Shown here: in pieces, positions 15,484 through 23,400 of the stretch
Numbering within the stretch: the first letter of the stretch is position 1
How the letters are laid out: each line of letters opens with the position of its first letter
NCBI GenBank assembly: GCA_031383555.1
Contig: JANMZR010000416.1
Span: 1 to 24,020 of the forward strand
Length of the DNA stretch: 24,020 nt
Direction of reading: 5' to 3'
Source: JANMZR01 sp031383555
Lineage (GTDB): Bacteria > Bacteroidota > Bacteroidia > Cytophagales > Spirosomataceae
Translations under genes and position numbers: made by a program
Notes under the pieces: generated by a model
What the model saw: only the letters and a program-made list of their open reading frames with translations
Database searches by the model: none
What the model was told of the DNA's origin: nothing

Positions 15484-15669
15484 ATGTTAGAAAAATTCAC
15501 AATTACTGATAAATTATTATTTATTTCAGCACTGCTCTCATTAGTTTATTCAGAAGTATTATTTTTTAATGGCGAAAAAGAATCAGCATTATTTCTTGGG
15601 CTTTGGGTACCTTCTATACTCGCATTTGGAATCTACCTCAAACTTATAAATAATAAAAAAAATGACTGA
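15484..15669 (+). CDS. Very small two-helix membrane protein
   Basis: A 61-residue protein from the ATG at 15484; in-frame ATGs at 15412 and 15430 would add a Lys-rich stretch that does not look conserved. MLEKFTITDKLLFISALLSLVYSEVLFFNGEKESALFLG... gives two helices split by a FFNGEKES turn; the second contains GLWVPSILAFGIY. I have no named family. Its last 8 bases overlap the 31-residue gene at 15662, and both may be produced as a pair. Small hydrophobic pairs of this kind are often subunits of larger membrane complexes. Confidence 0.5.
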   Translation: MLEKFTITDKLLFISALLSLVYSEVLFFNGEKESALFLGLWVPSILAFGIYLKLINNKKND

Positions 15670-15757
15670 ATTTATCCCCTATTTTGCTGGTTTAATAACC
15701 TTATTATTCGGTTTGGCATTTTTTCTAGGACTCCAAGAATCGAAGAAAATAAAATAG
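15662..15757 (+). CDS. 31-residue single-helix membrane protein
   Basis: A very short frame that starts inside the end of the preceding small gene (8-base overlap) and ends at TAG 15755-15757. It reads MTEFIPYFAGLITLLFGLAF, then a short hydrophobic end and a basic tail ESKKIK. This has the layout of a single-pass small membrane protein: acidic N-terminus, one helix of about 20 residues and a positively charged cytosolic tail. The overlap with a membrane neighbour and this topology support a real gene. Its function is unknown, and length alone makes it uncertain. Confidence 0.45.
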   Translation: MTEFIPYFAGLITLLFGLAFFLGLQESKKIK

Positions 15758-15834
15758 CAATTACCCTGCTTCTAATTCCTTTCAGTAATATTGGTTAATT
15801 TCTCACGTAAAAAAATAATTTCAATTTGTTAACC

Positions 15835-15862
15835 TTGGAAAACTATTTGAAGAGTTTTCCAA
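15835..15862. promoter_or_regulatory. 10-bp inverted repeat before the photolyase gene
   Basis: TTGGAAAACT at 15835-15844 is the exact reverse complement of AGTTTTCCAA at 15853-15862, with 8 bases between. It ends 46 bases before the TTG start at 15909. Position and symmetry fit an operator for a dimeric regulator, or a hairpin in the leader. No second copy was noticed in the window. Confidence 0.45.
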
Positions 15863-15908
15863 CGGTCAATTAGTTAATTGAAAATGAGCACCAAAATATT
15901 AATCTATT

Positions 15909-17435
15909 TTGACAAAACCCCTCATAAACATCGTCTGGTTCAAACGTGACTTACGGTTTACCGACCATGAGCCGCTTTTTGAAGCCCAAAAATCAGGCTT
16001 ACCTTTGTTGCTTATGTACTGTTTTGAACCAAGTTTGATGGCCTATCCAGATTCAGACGTTCGCCATTGGCGATTTGTACATGAATCTCTTGTGGAAATG
16101 AATGGAAGACTTAAAGACCTTGATGCTCTCCTATTTGTATTTCAAAATGAGGTATTAACTGTTCTCTCAGAAATCTCAAAAAGCTATTCCATACAAAATA
16201 TTTTTTCGCATCAGGAAGTCGGCAATCGGCTTTCTTTTGATCGAGATATTGCAGTTGCAGTTTTTTGTAAAACCGAAAATATTACTTGGCATGAATATCA
16301 ATTGAATGGAGTAATCAGAAAGTTGAAATCACGTAAAACTTGGGAGGCTCGCTGGGAAAAACACATGGCCGAGTACCCAAAACTGGTTCCTGAGGAGAAT
16401 TGGAACATTCTAAAATTGGATGAGAATTTATATAAGCAACTGAAAGGCAATTCATTAGACGCTGAAATAACCAGCCGCAATAAAAATTTTCAACAAGGAG
16501 GAGAATATTGGGCTTGGCGATATCTGAAAAGTTTTGTGACTGATAGATATGTTAATTATAGCAAAAATATTTCAAAACCAGCACTCGCTCGCAAAAGTTG
16601 CAGTCGCCTTTCACCCTATTTGGCCTATGGCAATATTAGTATGCGAATGGTTGTGCAATACACGAAACAACATTACTCAAATTCAACCAATAAAAGGGAT
16701 TTAACCAATTTTATTTCTCGCTTACATTGGCATTGCCATTTCATGCAAAAGTTTGAGGATGAGTGTCGTATGGAATTTGAAAATATCAATAGCGCCTATG
16801 ATAATTTACAAAAACCTAAAAATGAAGCCTACATAAAAGCTTGGGAAACAGGCCAAACTGGCGTTCCACTTTTGGATGCATGTATGAGGTGCTTGGTTGC
16901 AACTGGGTATATCAATTTTAGAATGCGGGCTATGGTAGTTTCGTTTTTTGTGTTTAATTTATGGCAAGATTGGCGACATTTATCACACTTTTTGGCACGA
17001 CAATTCCTTGATTATGAGCCGGGTATACATTACCCCCAAATACAAATGCAGGCGGGATGTACAGGCGTAAATACAATTCGGATTTACAACCCGATTAAAA
17101 ATTCTGAAGACCGTGATACCGATGGAATATTTATAAAAACGTGGATTCCTGAGCTTAAAGATGTACCTTCAAACCTTATTCATGAGCCTTGGAAACTCAC
17201 AGCATTAGAGCAAAATCTGTACAATTGTAAAATAAATATTGACTACCCAGCTCCAATTGTAAACATAGAAGCAACTCGAAAATACGCTAGTGATATAGTT
17301 TGGAACTATAGAAAAGGTGATGAGGTTCGAAAAGAAGGTAAACGAATTTTAGAAAAACATGTTAACAATCCTAATTCAGAAAGGAATAAAGTGAAGACCT
17401 TTTCACTCAAAAAGAAACAAATAAGAAAACAATGA
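15909..17435 (+). CDS. Photolyase/cryptochrome family flavoprotein (class not assigned)
   Basis: A 508-residue protein with an N-terminal alpha/beta antenna domain opening INIVWFKRDLRFTDHEPL (6-23) and a C-terminal FAD domain. Landmarks include SRLSPYLAYGNIS (232-244), TGVPLLDACMRCLVATGYINFRMR (317-340) and RIYNPIKNSEDRDTDGIFIKTWIPEL (391-416). The usual W-N-W/A segment of class I CPD photolyases is replaced by HYPQIQMQAGCTGVNT (374-389), so this is a separate subfamily that I cannot name. Expected role: light-driven DNA repair or blue-light sensing. The start is TTG at 15909; the first internal Met is at residue 37, inside the antenna domain. Its end overlaps the DUF2071 ATG by 4 bases. Confidence 0.88.
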   Translation: MTKPLINIVWFKRDLRFTDHEPLFEAQKSGLPLLLMYCFEPSLMAYPDSDVRHWRFVHESLVEMNGRLKDLDALLFVFQNEVLTVLSEISKSYSIQNIFSHQEVGNRLSFDRDIAVAVFCKTENITWHEYQLNGVIRKLKSRKTWEARWEKHMAEYPKLVPEENWNILKLDENLYKQLKGNSLDAEITSRNKNFQQGGEYWAWRYLKSFVTDRYVNYSKNISKPALARKSCSRLSPYLAYGNISMRMVVQYTKQHYSNSTNKRDLTNFISRLHWHCHFMQKFEDECRMEFENINSAYDNLQKPKNEAYIKAWETGQTGVPLLDACMRCLVATGYINFRMRAMVVSFFVFNLWQDWRHLSHFLARQFLDYEPGIHYPQIQMQAGCTGVNTIRIYNPIKNSEDRDTDGIFIKTWIPELKDVPSNLIHEPWKLTALEQNLYNCKINIDYPAPIVNIEATRKYASDIVWNYRKGDEVRKEGKRILEKHVNNPNSERNKVKTFSLKKKQIRKQ

Positions 17436-18145
17436 AAAACTTCCTTACAGCAAAATGGGAAAATTTAGTGATGGCCAATTATGCAATTGATTCAGAAATT
17501 CTTATGCCATATCTACCTAAAGGAGTTGAACTGGATCTGTTTGAAGGCAAAGCATACGTAAGTCTGGTGGGTTTTATGTTTAAAAATACCAAAATATTTG
17601 GTATTCCTGCTATTGGCTTAGGTACTTTTGAGGAAGTAAATCTGAGGTTTTATGTAACTCGTAAGGAAGGTAACATCACCAAAAGGGGAGTCGTTTTTAT
17701 CAACGAAACCATCCCTTACAAAATAGTGGCTTGGGTAGCCAATTACCTATATAAAGAACATTATATTGCCATTCCCACCAAACATACTTGGGACATTTCA
17801 GCTGAAAATAAGCGTATTTCTTATTCTTGGAAAATGAAAACTAATTGGAATAATATGAACATCATCGCTTCAACCACAAAATATTCCATGCAAAAAGGAA
17901 GTATTGAAGAATTTATTTTTGAGCACTACTTTGGCTATACTAAAATATCTAAAACCGAAACCGAAGAATATACAATACAACACCCACGTTGGCAAATAAA
18001 TCAGGTATTAGAAAGTGAAGTCAATTGTAATTTTGAAGAAATGTATGGTACCGATTTTAGGTTTTTATCAACCATAAAACCTGATAATATAATGCTTGCC
18101 GAAGGCTCTGAAATTGCAGTGGAATGGAAAAGAAAGCGGTTGTAA
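17432..18145 (+). CDS. DUF2071 (YqjF-like) protein
   Basis: A 237-residue soluble protein. The opening FLTAKWENLVMANYAIDSEILMPYLPKGVELD, then AYVSLVGFMFKNTKIFG, FEEVNLRFYVT and GVVFINETIP, are characteristic of DUF2071/YqjF. The fold resembles acetoacetate decarboxylase-like proteins; no activity is established. It is translationally coupled to the photolyase-family gene (ATGA overlap), which suggests a shared physiological setting, perhaps light or oxidative stress. A bidirectional terminator follows at 18181. Confidence 0.82.
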   Translation: MKNFLTAKWENLVMANYAIDSEILMPYLPKGVELDLFEGKAYVSLVGFMFKNTKIFGIPAIGLGTFEEVNLRFYVTRKEGNITKRGVVFINETIPYKIVAWVANYLYKEHYIAIPTKHTWDISAENKRISYSWKMKTNWNNMNIIASTTKYSMQKGSIEEFIFEHYFGYTKISKTETEEYTIQHPRWQINQVLESEVNCNFEEMYGTDFRFLSTIKPDNIMLAEGSEIAVEWKRKRL

Positions 18146-18180
18146 ATTTGAAAATATAAATGCCGACCCAAAAAGTGAGC

Positions 18181-18223
18181 AAATAAAAAAGACAAGAAAC
18201 TAAATTCCTTGCCTTTTTTATTT
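18181..18223. terminator. Bidirectional intrinsic terminator between DUF2071 and proteorhodopsin genes
   Basis: Arms 18181-18196 and 18208-18223 pair over 16 bases with one A-C mismatch, leaving an 11-base loop. The stem has A-rich outer left and T-rich outer right tracts (CTTTTTTATTT on the + strand), so it can work in both directions. It lies between two convergent genes. Confidence 0.8.
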
Positions 18224-18250
18224 AAACCCAAACCTAATTATTTGAAATAA

Positions 18251-19009
18251 TTATGCTGTTTTCATTTGTTCAGCTGCAGTTGCATTTTTAGCAATACTGT
18301 AAACAACCAAACCAAAACCAATTTTATTTATTGCATCAGCAATATTGTAAGCTAAGTCAACTGGTGAGTTTTTAGTAAAATCAGCACCTTCAACAAAACC
18401 ATGCAAAATGTTGCCTGGAAGCATACAGTAACCAATTGGATAAATAGCCCAACCTACTAAAGTAAACCAACGCATAACTTTATAACCATCAGTAACGGCT
18501 GAATTATTTGATGTGGCAGCTAATTTTGAAGCCTCACCCAAATAAATTTCATAAATGATATAAGCCCAACCCAAAGTTGAAATTATACCCCACATAACAT
18601 TACTTTCTGGAGTGATCGCTTCACCAATGTAACCAGCAACAAGCATAACTACTGCACCGATAATCAAACGAACCAACATACCTGATTTTGCACCGGCAGG
18701 CTTAAGTATTAAATAATATTCAATGCACATTAATGGTACAGTCAAAGTCCAATCGATATATCTGAATTGGGTTGGAGACGTGCCGGTTTCTAACCATAAA
18801 CCACGCATGTAAAAATAATGTACTGCGGCAATAAAAGTAATCAATGCCGAAATTAATAAAGATGTTTTCCACTTGTCGTTAACGGTACCTCTTTCTACTA
18901 TAAAAAAGATAGAGGCAGCCAACATTGACATGTAGCCAGTAAAAAATGTAAATCCGATATAGTCGCCTGCTTGTAGGCTTCCCTCGAGGAGCATGTTAAT
19001 TGTACTCAT
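18251..19009 (-). CDS. Proteorhodopsin (light-driven proton pump, green type)
   Basis: A 252-residue seven-helix rhodopsin. In helix C the proton acceptor is Asp86 in RYIDWTLTVPL (equivalent to Asp97 of the reference protein), Thr90 matches Thr101, and the proton donor is Glu97 (equivalent to Glu108), giving the DTE proton-pump pattern. Met94 sits at the spectral-tuning site 105; Met there goes with green absorption in Bacteroidota proteins. His64 is the partner of the acceptor. The retinal-binding Lys is Lys229 in DAINKIGFGL. Retinal is supplied by the Blh enzyme encoded 114 bases upstream on the same strand. The 114-base gap probably holds its own promoter. It provides light-driven proton-motive force at the inner membrane. 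Confidence 0.96.
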   Translation of the reverse strand: MSTINMLLEGSLQAGDYIGFTFFTGYMSMLAASIFFIVERGTVNDKWKTSLLISALITFIAAVHYFYMRGLWLETGTSPTQFRYIDWTLTVPLMCIEYYLILKPAGAKSGMLVRLIIGAVVMLVAGYIGEAITPESNVMWGIISTLGWAYIIYEIYLGEASKLAATSNNSAVTDGYKVMRWFTLVGWAIYPIGYCMLPGNILHGFVEGADFTKNSPVDLAYNIADAINKIGFGLVVYSIAKNATAAEQMKTA

Positions 19010-19123
19010 TTGTTAGTAAGATTAAGTTAAAATGATTTATTTAATAATAATTTTTATTATTATAATACTAAAACTGCCAACCCAATAAAATGTTTAATAA
19101 TTATAAAAAAAATTATACAAAAA

Positions 19124-20065
19124 TTATTTTGCTTGATTCATCTCATTTAAAATTATTAAATGCGGTAGTGTAATTAGTGAAATGAAGATGAATAAAATCG
19201 CAAAGGGGTCAATTCGATTGGTGAAGTTTTGACAAAACCACAAAAAGCCAGTTAAGAATACAATAGCCAAAATAGTGAATGGCATTGACTTAAGATAAAC
19301 AGTTTTAAACGAAAGGTAGGGTTTATCTTTTTTCAAAAAATCATAAGTATTATCAAAAGCGCACAAAGCATGCCAACCTCCAAAATAAAGTGCAAAAGCA
19401 GGTATTAAGGGCAGCCAAATGGTAATGAATAATATTAATGATAAACGAACTAAGCGAAATTTATCAAAATTGATAAAATGATTGGACTGAGCTACTATAA
19501 AAAACGTTACTAGTGACAACCCTAAAAGGTAGAGTATGCCCTTTACATTTTGTTGAACATTTTCCCAAAACAACAACATTTTAGGTTGTTCTCCCAACAT
19601 TTGCTTTACAATTGGGCTAGCCTCTTCATGATGGATCAATAGTAGGAATGCCAAAACATAAAGACCATAAATAATTCTAACAAAGTACCATATTTTATTA
19701 TTTTTTGGCACCTCCTCAATGTCTGTTTCACCAAAATGCCAGGCAGAAATAAAAATAAAAAATAAAAAACTAAGACCTGAAAAGAAATACCATAAAACCC
19801 CATAACAAGCCATAATAATGAGGTATTTAATCAAAAACTTATTGAAACTATATTTAATTTTTAGTTTGTTGTAAGTCTGTTGCTGTATTAAATGATCCAA
19901 TGCCCCATGGGGAATTCCAGCGGTTAAAATAAGAAAACCAAAAAATAATATTTGGAAATTTTCAGATAAGGGCCCATTCAAAAATTGAAGAAACAATAAA
20001 ACTATTCCTAAAACTATCGAAAAAACTGTAGGAGTTTTTAAAAAAATATTAATATTATTTCTCAT
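19124..20065 (-). CDS. blh: Blh-type beta-carotene 15,15'-dioxygenase (retinal synthesis)
   Basis: A 313-residue integral membrane protein of the Brp/Blh family, which splits beta-carotene into two retinal molecules. The iron-binding His pattern is present: GIPHGALDH (50-58), AWHFGETD (108-115) with His110, GGWHAL (229-234) with His232, and LPHLIILNEM (300-309) with His302. Eight or more hydrophobic helices are predicted. Its stop is 114 bases before the proteorhodopsin start on the same strand, the classic arrangement for retinal supply. No carotenoid biosynthesis genes are in the window, so beta-carotene must come from genes elsewhere. The 139-base gap with the divergent DUF2256 gene holds both promoters. 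Confidence 0.95.
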   Translation of the reverse strand: MRNNINIFLKTPTVFSIVLGIVLLFLQFLNGPLSENFQILFFGFLILTAGIPHGALDHLIQQQTYNKLKIKYSFNKFLIKYLIIMACYGVLWYFFSGLSFLFFIFISAWHFGETDIEEVPKNNKIWYFVRIIYGLYVLAFLLLIHHEEASPIVKQMLGEQPKMLLFWENVQQNVKGILYLLGLSLVTFFIVAQSNHFINFDKFRLVRLSLILFITIWLPLIPAFALYFGGWHALCAFDNTYDFLKKDKPYLSFKTVYLKSMPFTILAIVFLTGFLWFCQNFTNRIDPFAILFIFISLITLPHLIILNEMNQAK

Positions 20066-20204
20066 TTTATCTAAGTTTAGTTACCCTTTAATAAATTATA
20101 ACCCTACTTTTCTTTTATTGTTCAAACTTTGCTTAATTATTTTTTTCAAAATCAAAACTATTCTCAAAAAACAATATGACAAAAGTAAAGTTTAAAATTA
20201 TTAG

Positions 20205-20342
20205 ATGATAAATGTAAAAAAGCAAAACCTTCCTTTTAAAACTTGTTTGATTTGCAAGAAACCATTTACTTGGCGTAAAAAGTGGGAGAAGAACTGGGAA
20301 GAAGTGAAATACTGTAGCGAACGGTGCAAAAAATCAAAATAA
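20205..20342 (+). CDS. DUF2256 small Cys-rich protein
   Basis: A 45-residue protein. It has CLIC (14-17), a W-rich basic core (PFTWRKKWEKNWEEVKYC) and CSERCKK at the end, so Cys14, Cys17, Cys37 and Cys41 can bind a zinc ion. This is the DUF2256 pattern. It lies 10 bases before the FeS-type photolyase gene and is very likely translated with it. DUF2256 genes are repeatedly found next to photolyase or cryptochrome genes; the function is not known, though binding DNA or the photolyase is a reasonable idea. Confidence 0.85.
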   Translation: MINVKKQNLPFKTCLICKKPFTWRKKWEKNWEEVKYCSERCKKSK

Positions 20343-20352
20343 CAACATAAAA

Positions 20353-21894
20353 TTGTCGGAAAAAAGAACAATCAAATTGATATTTGGTGATCAGCTTAAT
20401 AGTAACCATTCTTGGTTTTTAAAAGATGATGCCCATACCACTTTTGTGTTAATGGAGGTGCTTTCTGAATCTGATTATGTTCAGCACCATATTCAAAAAG
20501 TAGTCGGTTTTTTTGCTGCCATGCGAGCATTTGCTGTCGAGATAAAGGCAAGAAATCACAAAATTATTTATATCAAAATAAACGATGTAAATAACCTGCA
20601 ATCATTCGAAAAAAATTTAAATTATTTAATCGAAACTTACGGTTTCACTCATTTCGAATATCAATTACCTGATGAATATAGACTTGATTTATTGTTAAAA
20701 AACTACTGCGGTACGCTTTCAATTTCTCATGAAGTTTCTGATTCAGAGCATTTTATGAGCAGCAGAAACGAATTAGGTGATTTTTTTGAAGGTAAAAAAA
20801 CATATTTGATGGAAAGCTTTTACCGCTATATGCGTAAAAAGCACAATATATTAATGAACGGTGCTGAACCTGCCACCGGCCAATGGAATTATGATTTCAA
20901 TAATCGCAAAAAACTACCCCAAAATCATATTCCAATACCGCCATTAACTTTCGAAACCGATGCTTCAGAAATTTTAAAAGAAATTAAAATTGCTAACATT
21001 AAAACGATTGGAAATATTGACGCAGCACATTTCATTTGGCCTATTAATAGAACGCAATCACTTGAATTATTATCCTTTTTTGTAAAAGAATGCTTACCGT
21101 TTTTTGGTACCTATCAAGACGCTATGACACCTTCAGGCTGGTCCCTTTATCATGCTAGGGTATCCTTTTCATTAAATACCAAAATGATTTCGCCAGCTGA
21201 AGTAATTAACGCTGCCATTATTGAGTGGCAGAAACGCCCGAATGAAATAGAATTCAATCAATTGGAAGGCTTTGTGAGGCAGATAATAGGTTGGCGTGAG
21301 TATATGCGAGGTATTTATTGGTTGAAAATGCCAGAATTTTCTACCTTAAATTATTTCGACAATACAAATAAACTACCCGATTGGTTTTGGACAGGTAAAA
21401 CCAAAATGAATTGCCTCAAGCATGCCATTACCCAATCACTTGATTACGCCTATGCCCATCATATTCAGCGACTCATGATTACTGGCAACTTTGCATTACT
21501 CGCTGGAATACACCCTGATGAAGTTGATAAATGGTATTTGGGCATCTATATCGATGCCATTGAATGGGTGGAAATTACCAATACAAGAGGAATGAGCCAA
21601 TATGCTGATGGCGGAATTATAGGTTCAAAACCCTATGTGAGTTCTGCGGCTTACATCGATAAACAAAGTACTTATTGCGGAACTTGTTTTTATGATAAAA
21701 ACAAAAAAACAGGCCTTAAAGCTTGTCCATTCAATAGTTTATATTGGAATTTTTATGATAGAAATGAATCGAAATTAAGTAAAAACCCAAGAATAGGAAT
21801 GGTATACAACACTTTACGAAAAATGAAATCTGAAAATAAAATAGCACTATTAGAACAAGCCTCATATTATTTAGAAAATATAAACGAACTATGA
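20353..21894 (+). CDS. FeS-type (6-4) photolyase/cryptochrome (PhrB-like, DPRP family)
   Basis: A 513-residue flavoprotein. It opens IKLIFGDQLNSNHSWF, the start of the deoxyribodipyrimidine photolyase-related family. Four Cys fit a 4Fe-4S cluster: Cys354 in MNCLKHA, Cys442 and Cys445 in YCGTC, and Cys458 in KACPFN, with the spacing of prokaryotic (6-4) photolyases. YAHHIQRLMITGNFALLAG (366-384) is the substrate and FAD-site block with the His pair, followed by WVEITNTRGMSQYADGG (405-421). Expected role: repair of (6-4) photoproducts using light. The start is TTG at 20353; the first internal Met is at residue 34. It is followed by a DASH cryptochrome overlapping by 4 bases. Confidence 0.92.
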   Translation: MSEKRTIKLIFGDQLNSNHSWFLKDDAHTTFVLMEVLSESDYVQHHIQKVVGFFAAMRAFAVEIKARNHKIIYIKINDVNNLQSFEKNLNYLIETYGFTHFEYQLPDEYRLDLLLKNYCGTLSISHEVSDSEHFMSSRNELGDFFEGKKTYLMESFYRYMRKKHNILMNGAEPATGQWNYDFNNRKKLPQNHIPIPPLTFETDASEILKEIKIANIKTIGNIDAAHFIWPINRTQSLELLSFFVKECLPFFGTYQDAMTPSGWSLYHARVSFSLNTKMISPAEVINAAIIEWQKRPNEIEFNQLEGFVRQIIGWREYMRGIYWLKMPEFSTLNYFDNTNKLPDWFWTGKTKMNCLKHAITQSLDYAYAHHIQRLMITGNFALLAGIHPDEVDKWYLGIYIDAIEWVEITNTRGMSQYADGGIIGSKPYVSSAAYIDKQSTYCGTCFYDKNKKTGLKACPFNSLYWNFYDRNESKLSKNPRIGMVYNTLRKMKSENKIALLEQASYYLENINEL

Positions 21895-23222
21895 TAAAAA
21901 AATCAATTGTATGGTTTAAAACCGATTTGAGACTTCATGATAATGAAACACTTGTGCATGCAATAAGGCATAGCGATGAGATAATTCCAGTTTATTGCTT
22001 TGATGAAACGCATTTTGCAACTACAGAATTTGAGTTTAAAAAAACAGGAAATTTCAGAGCACAATTTCTTTTGGAAAGTTTACAAGATTTGAATTCAAAT
22101 CTTCGCAAATTAGGTTCAGGTTTAATTATTATAAAAGGAAAACCCGAAATTGAACTGTGTAAACTAGCACATCAATTTGGGGCACAAAAAGTCTATGCAA
22201 AAAAAGAAGTTGCTTTTGAAGAATTAGAAACAGAGGCGAAAGTAGAAACTGAGCTTTGGAAACAACAAATCACTTTTGATACATTTAGCCCGAGCACTTT
22301 GTATCATGCTCAGGATCTGCCCTTTACAATCAAAGATATACCTGATATTTTTACAAATTTCAGAAAGCAGGTTGAGCGTGAATGCTCAGTAAGAAATACT
22401 TTTGAAAAGCCCTCTATTATTAATTCACCAAAATTACCCGATTTCGATTTACCAAGTAGGGAAGAATTAGGCTTAGAATTCGCCCAATCAGACCATCGAG
22501 CAGTACTTAAGTTTATAGGCGGGGAAACTGAAGCCTTAAAACGAGTAAATTATTATTTATTTGAAACTAAAGCCATATCCGATTACAAAATCACCAGAAA
22601 TGGCCTAATTGGCGACTTATTTTCAACAAAATTTTCGCCCTGGTTGGCTTTAGGATGCATTTCACCCAGAGAAACTTACAAAGAAATAAAAAGGTATGAA
22701 AAGCAATTTAAAGCCAATGAATCTACCTATTGGGTTGTTTTTGAGTTAATGTGGCGAGATTATTTCAGGTTTATGATGAAAAAATACCGGCATAAATTCT
22801 TCCTTCAAAATGGAATAAAAGCTGACGAAAAACCTTTACAAAAGCACAATCAAGAACTTTTTGATAATTGGAAAAACGGTACGACTGGAGTCGATTTTGT
22901 TGACGCCAATATGATTGAGCTGAAATTAACTGGCTTTATGAGTAACCGTGGTAGACAAAATGTGGCAAGTTTTCTGATAAACGATTTGAAACTTGACTGG
23001 CGCTATGGAGCAGCCTATTTTGAGCAACAACTTATTGATTATGATGTATGTAGCAATTGGGGTAACTGGGCCTATTTGGCAGGTATTGGCAACGACCCTA
23101 GGGAAAACAGGCATTTTAATATTGAAAAGCAAGCTTCCGTTTATGATGCAGATAAAAAATATAGAACTTTATGGAATAGCAATCTAAATGAAATTATTAA
23201 CTTATGTTACGCAAAAAATTAA
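21891..23222 (+). CDS. DASH-family cryptochrome
   Basis: A 443-residue DASH-type cryptochrome. The antenna domain opens KKSIVWFKTDLRLHDNETL. The FAD domain has KFSPWLALGCISPR (247-260), ELMWRDYFRFM (285-295), TTGVDFVDANM (331-341) and SNRGRQNVASFL (351-362). The block DYDVCSNWGNWAYLAGIGNDPRENRHFN (383-410) is diagnostic of DASH proteins. DASH members bind methenyltetrahydrofolate and FAD, and repair cyclobutane dimers mainly in single-stranded DNA. The ATG overlaps the stop of the FeS-type gene (ATGA), so DUF2256, the FeS photolyase and this gene form one operon. It is the third photolyase-family gene in about 7.5 kb. Confidence 0.95.
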   Translation: MIKKSIVWFKTDLRLHDNETLVHAIRHSDEIIPVYCFDETHFATTEFEFKKTGNFRAQFLLESLQDLNSNLRKLGSGLIIIKGKPEIELCKLAHQFGAQKVYAKKEVAFEELETEAKVETELWKQQITFDTFSPSTLYHAQDLPFTIKDIPDIFTNFRKQVERECSVRNTFEKPSIINSPKLPDFDLPSREELGLEFAQSDHRAVLKFIGGETEALKRVNYYLFETKAISDYKITRNGLIGDLFSTKFSPWLALGCISPRETYKEIKRYEKQFKANESTYWVVFELMWRDYFRFMMKKYRHKFFLQNGIKADEKPLQKHNQELFDNWKNGTTGVDFVDANMIELKLTGFMSNRGRQNVASFLINDLKLDWRYGAAYFEQQLIDYDVCSNWGNWAYLAGIGNDPRENRHFNIEKQASVYDADKKYRTLWNSNLNEIINLCYAKN

Positions 23223-23230
23223 AAAAACAC

Positions 23231-23380
23231 CCCGTCAACTAAGTCAGAGCTAGCGCTCATAAGCATAATACTCTCGTACATGCTTACCCTACATGGAGTG
23301 GATTCCCCCAAAGCTGGTGCCTAATCCTTCCCCTGGGAAGGTGGCATGCTGGCTTAGCCGTATGACGGAAGGGGCCTTAT
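23231..23380. other. GC-rich, hairpin-rich intergenic segment; possible unidentified structured RNA
   Basis: About 79 of 150 bases are G or C, well above the neighbouring genes. Hairpins visible: GAGC/GCTC (23247-23258); TAAGCAT 23260-23266 with ATGCTTA 23280-23286; CCTTCCC 23326-23332 with GGGAAGG 23335-23341, enclosed by TGCC 23318-23321 and GGCA 23343-23346; CCGT/ACGG (23358-23368). On the minus strand the second hairpin extends by GUAC-GAGA-GUAU, a stem closed by a GNRA-type tetraloop, and the segment ends GGGGTG plus a T-run. That favours a minus-strand transcript of about 150 nucleotides. I could not match it to tmRNA, RNase P, SRP RNA, 6S RNA, a tRNA or a riboswitch. A group II intron fragment was considered but not supported. 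Confidence 0.45.
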
Positions 23381-23400
23381 TCGAAAAAAAACGTAACATC

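Noticed and set aside
18251..19009. Blue-absorbing proteorhodopsin or sodium pump
   Set aside because: Tuning site 105 is Met rather than Gln, and the pump motif is Asp-Thr-Glu rather than Asn-Asp-Gln, so a green proton pump is indicated.
23231..23380. Group II intron fragment, tmRNA, RNase P, SRP RNA or tRNA
   Set aside because: The AGCCGTATGACGG segment suggested intron domain V, but the pairing strand expected about 20 bases on is absent. No tag-peptide frame, RNase P core, SRP loop or cloverleaf was found. Left as unidentified.
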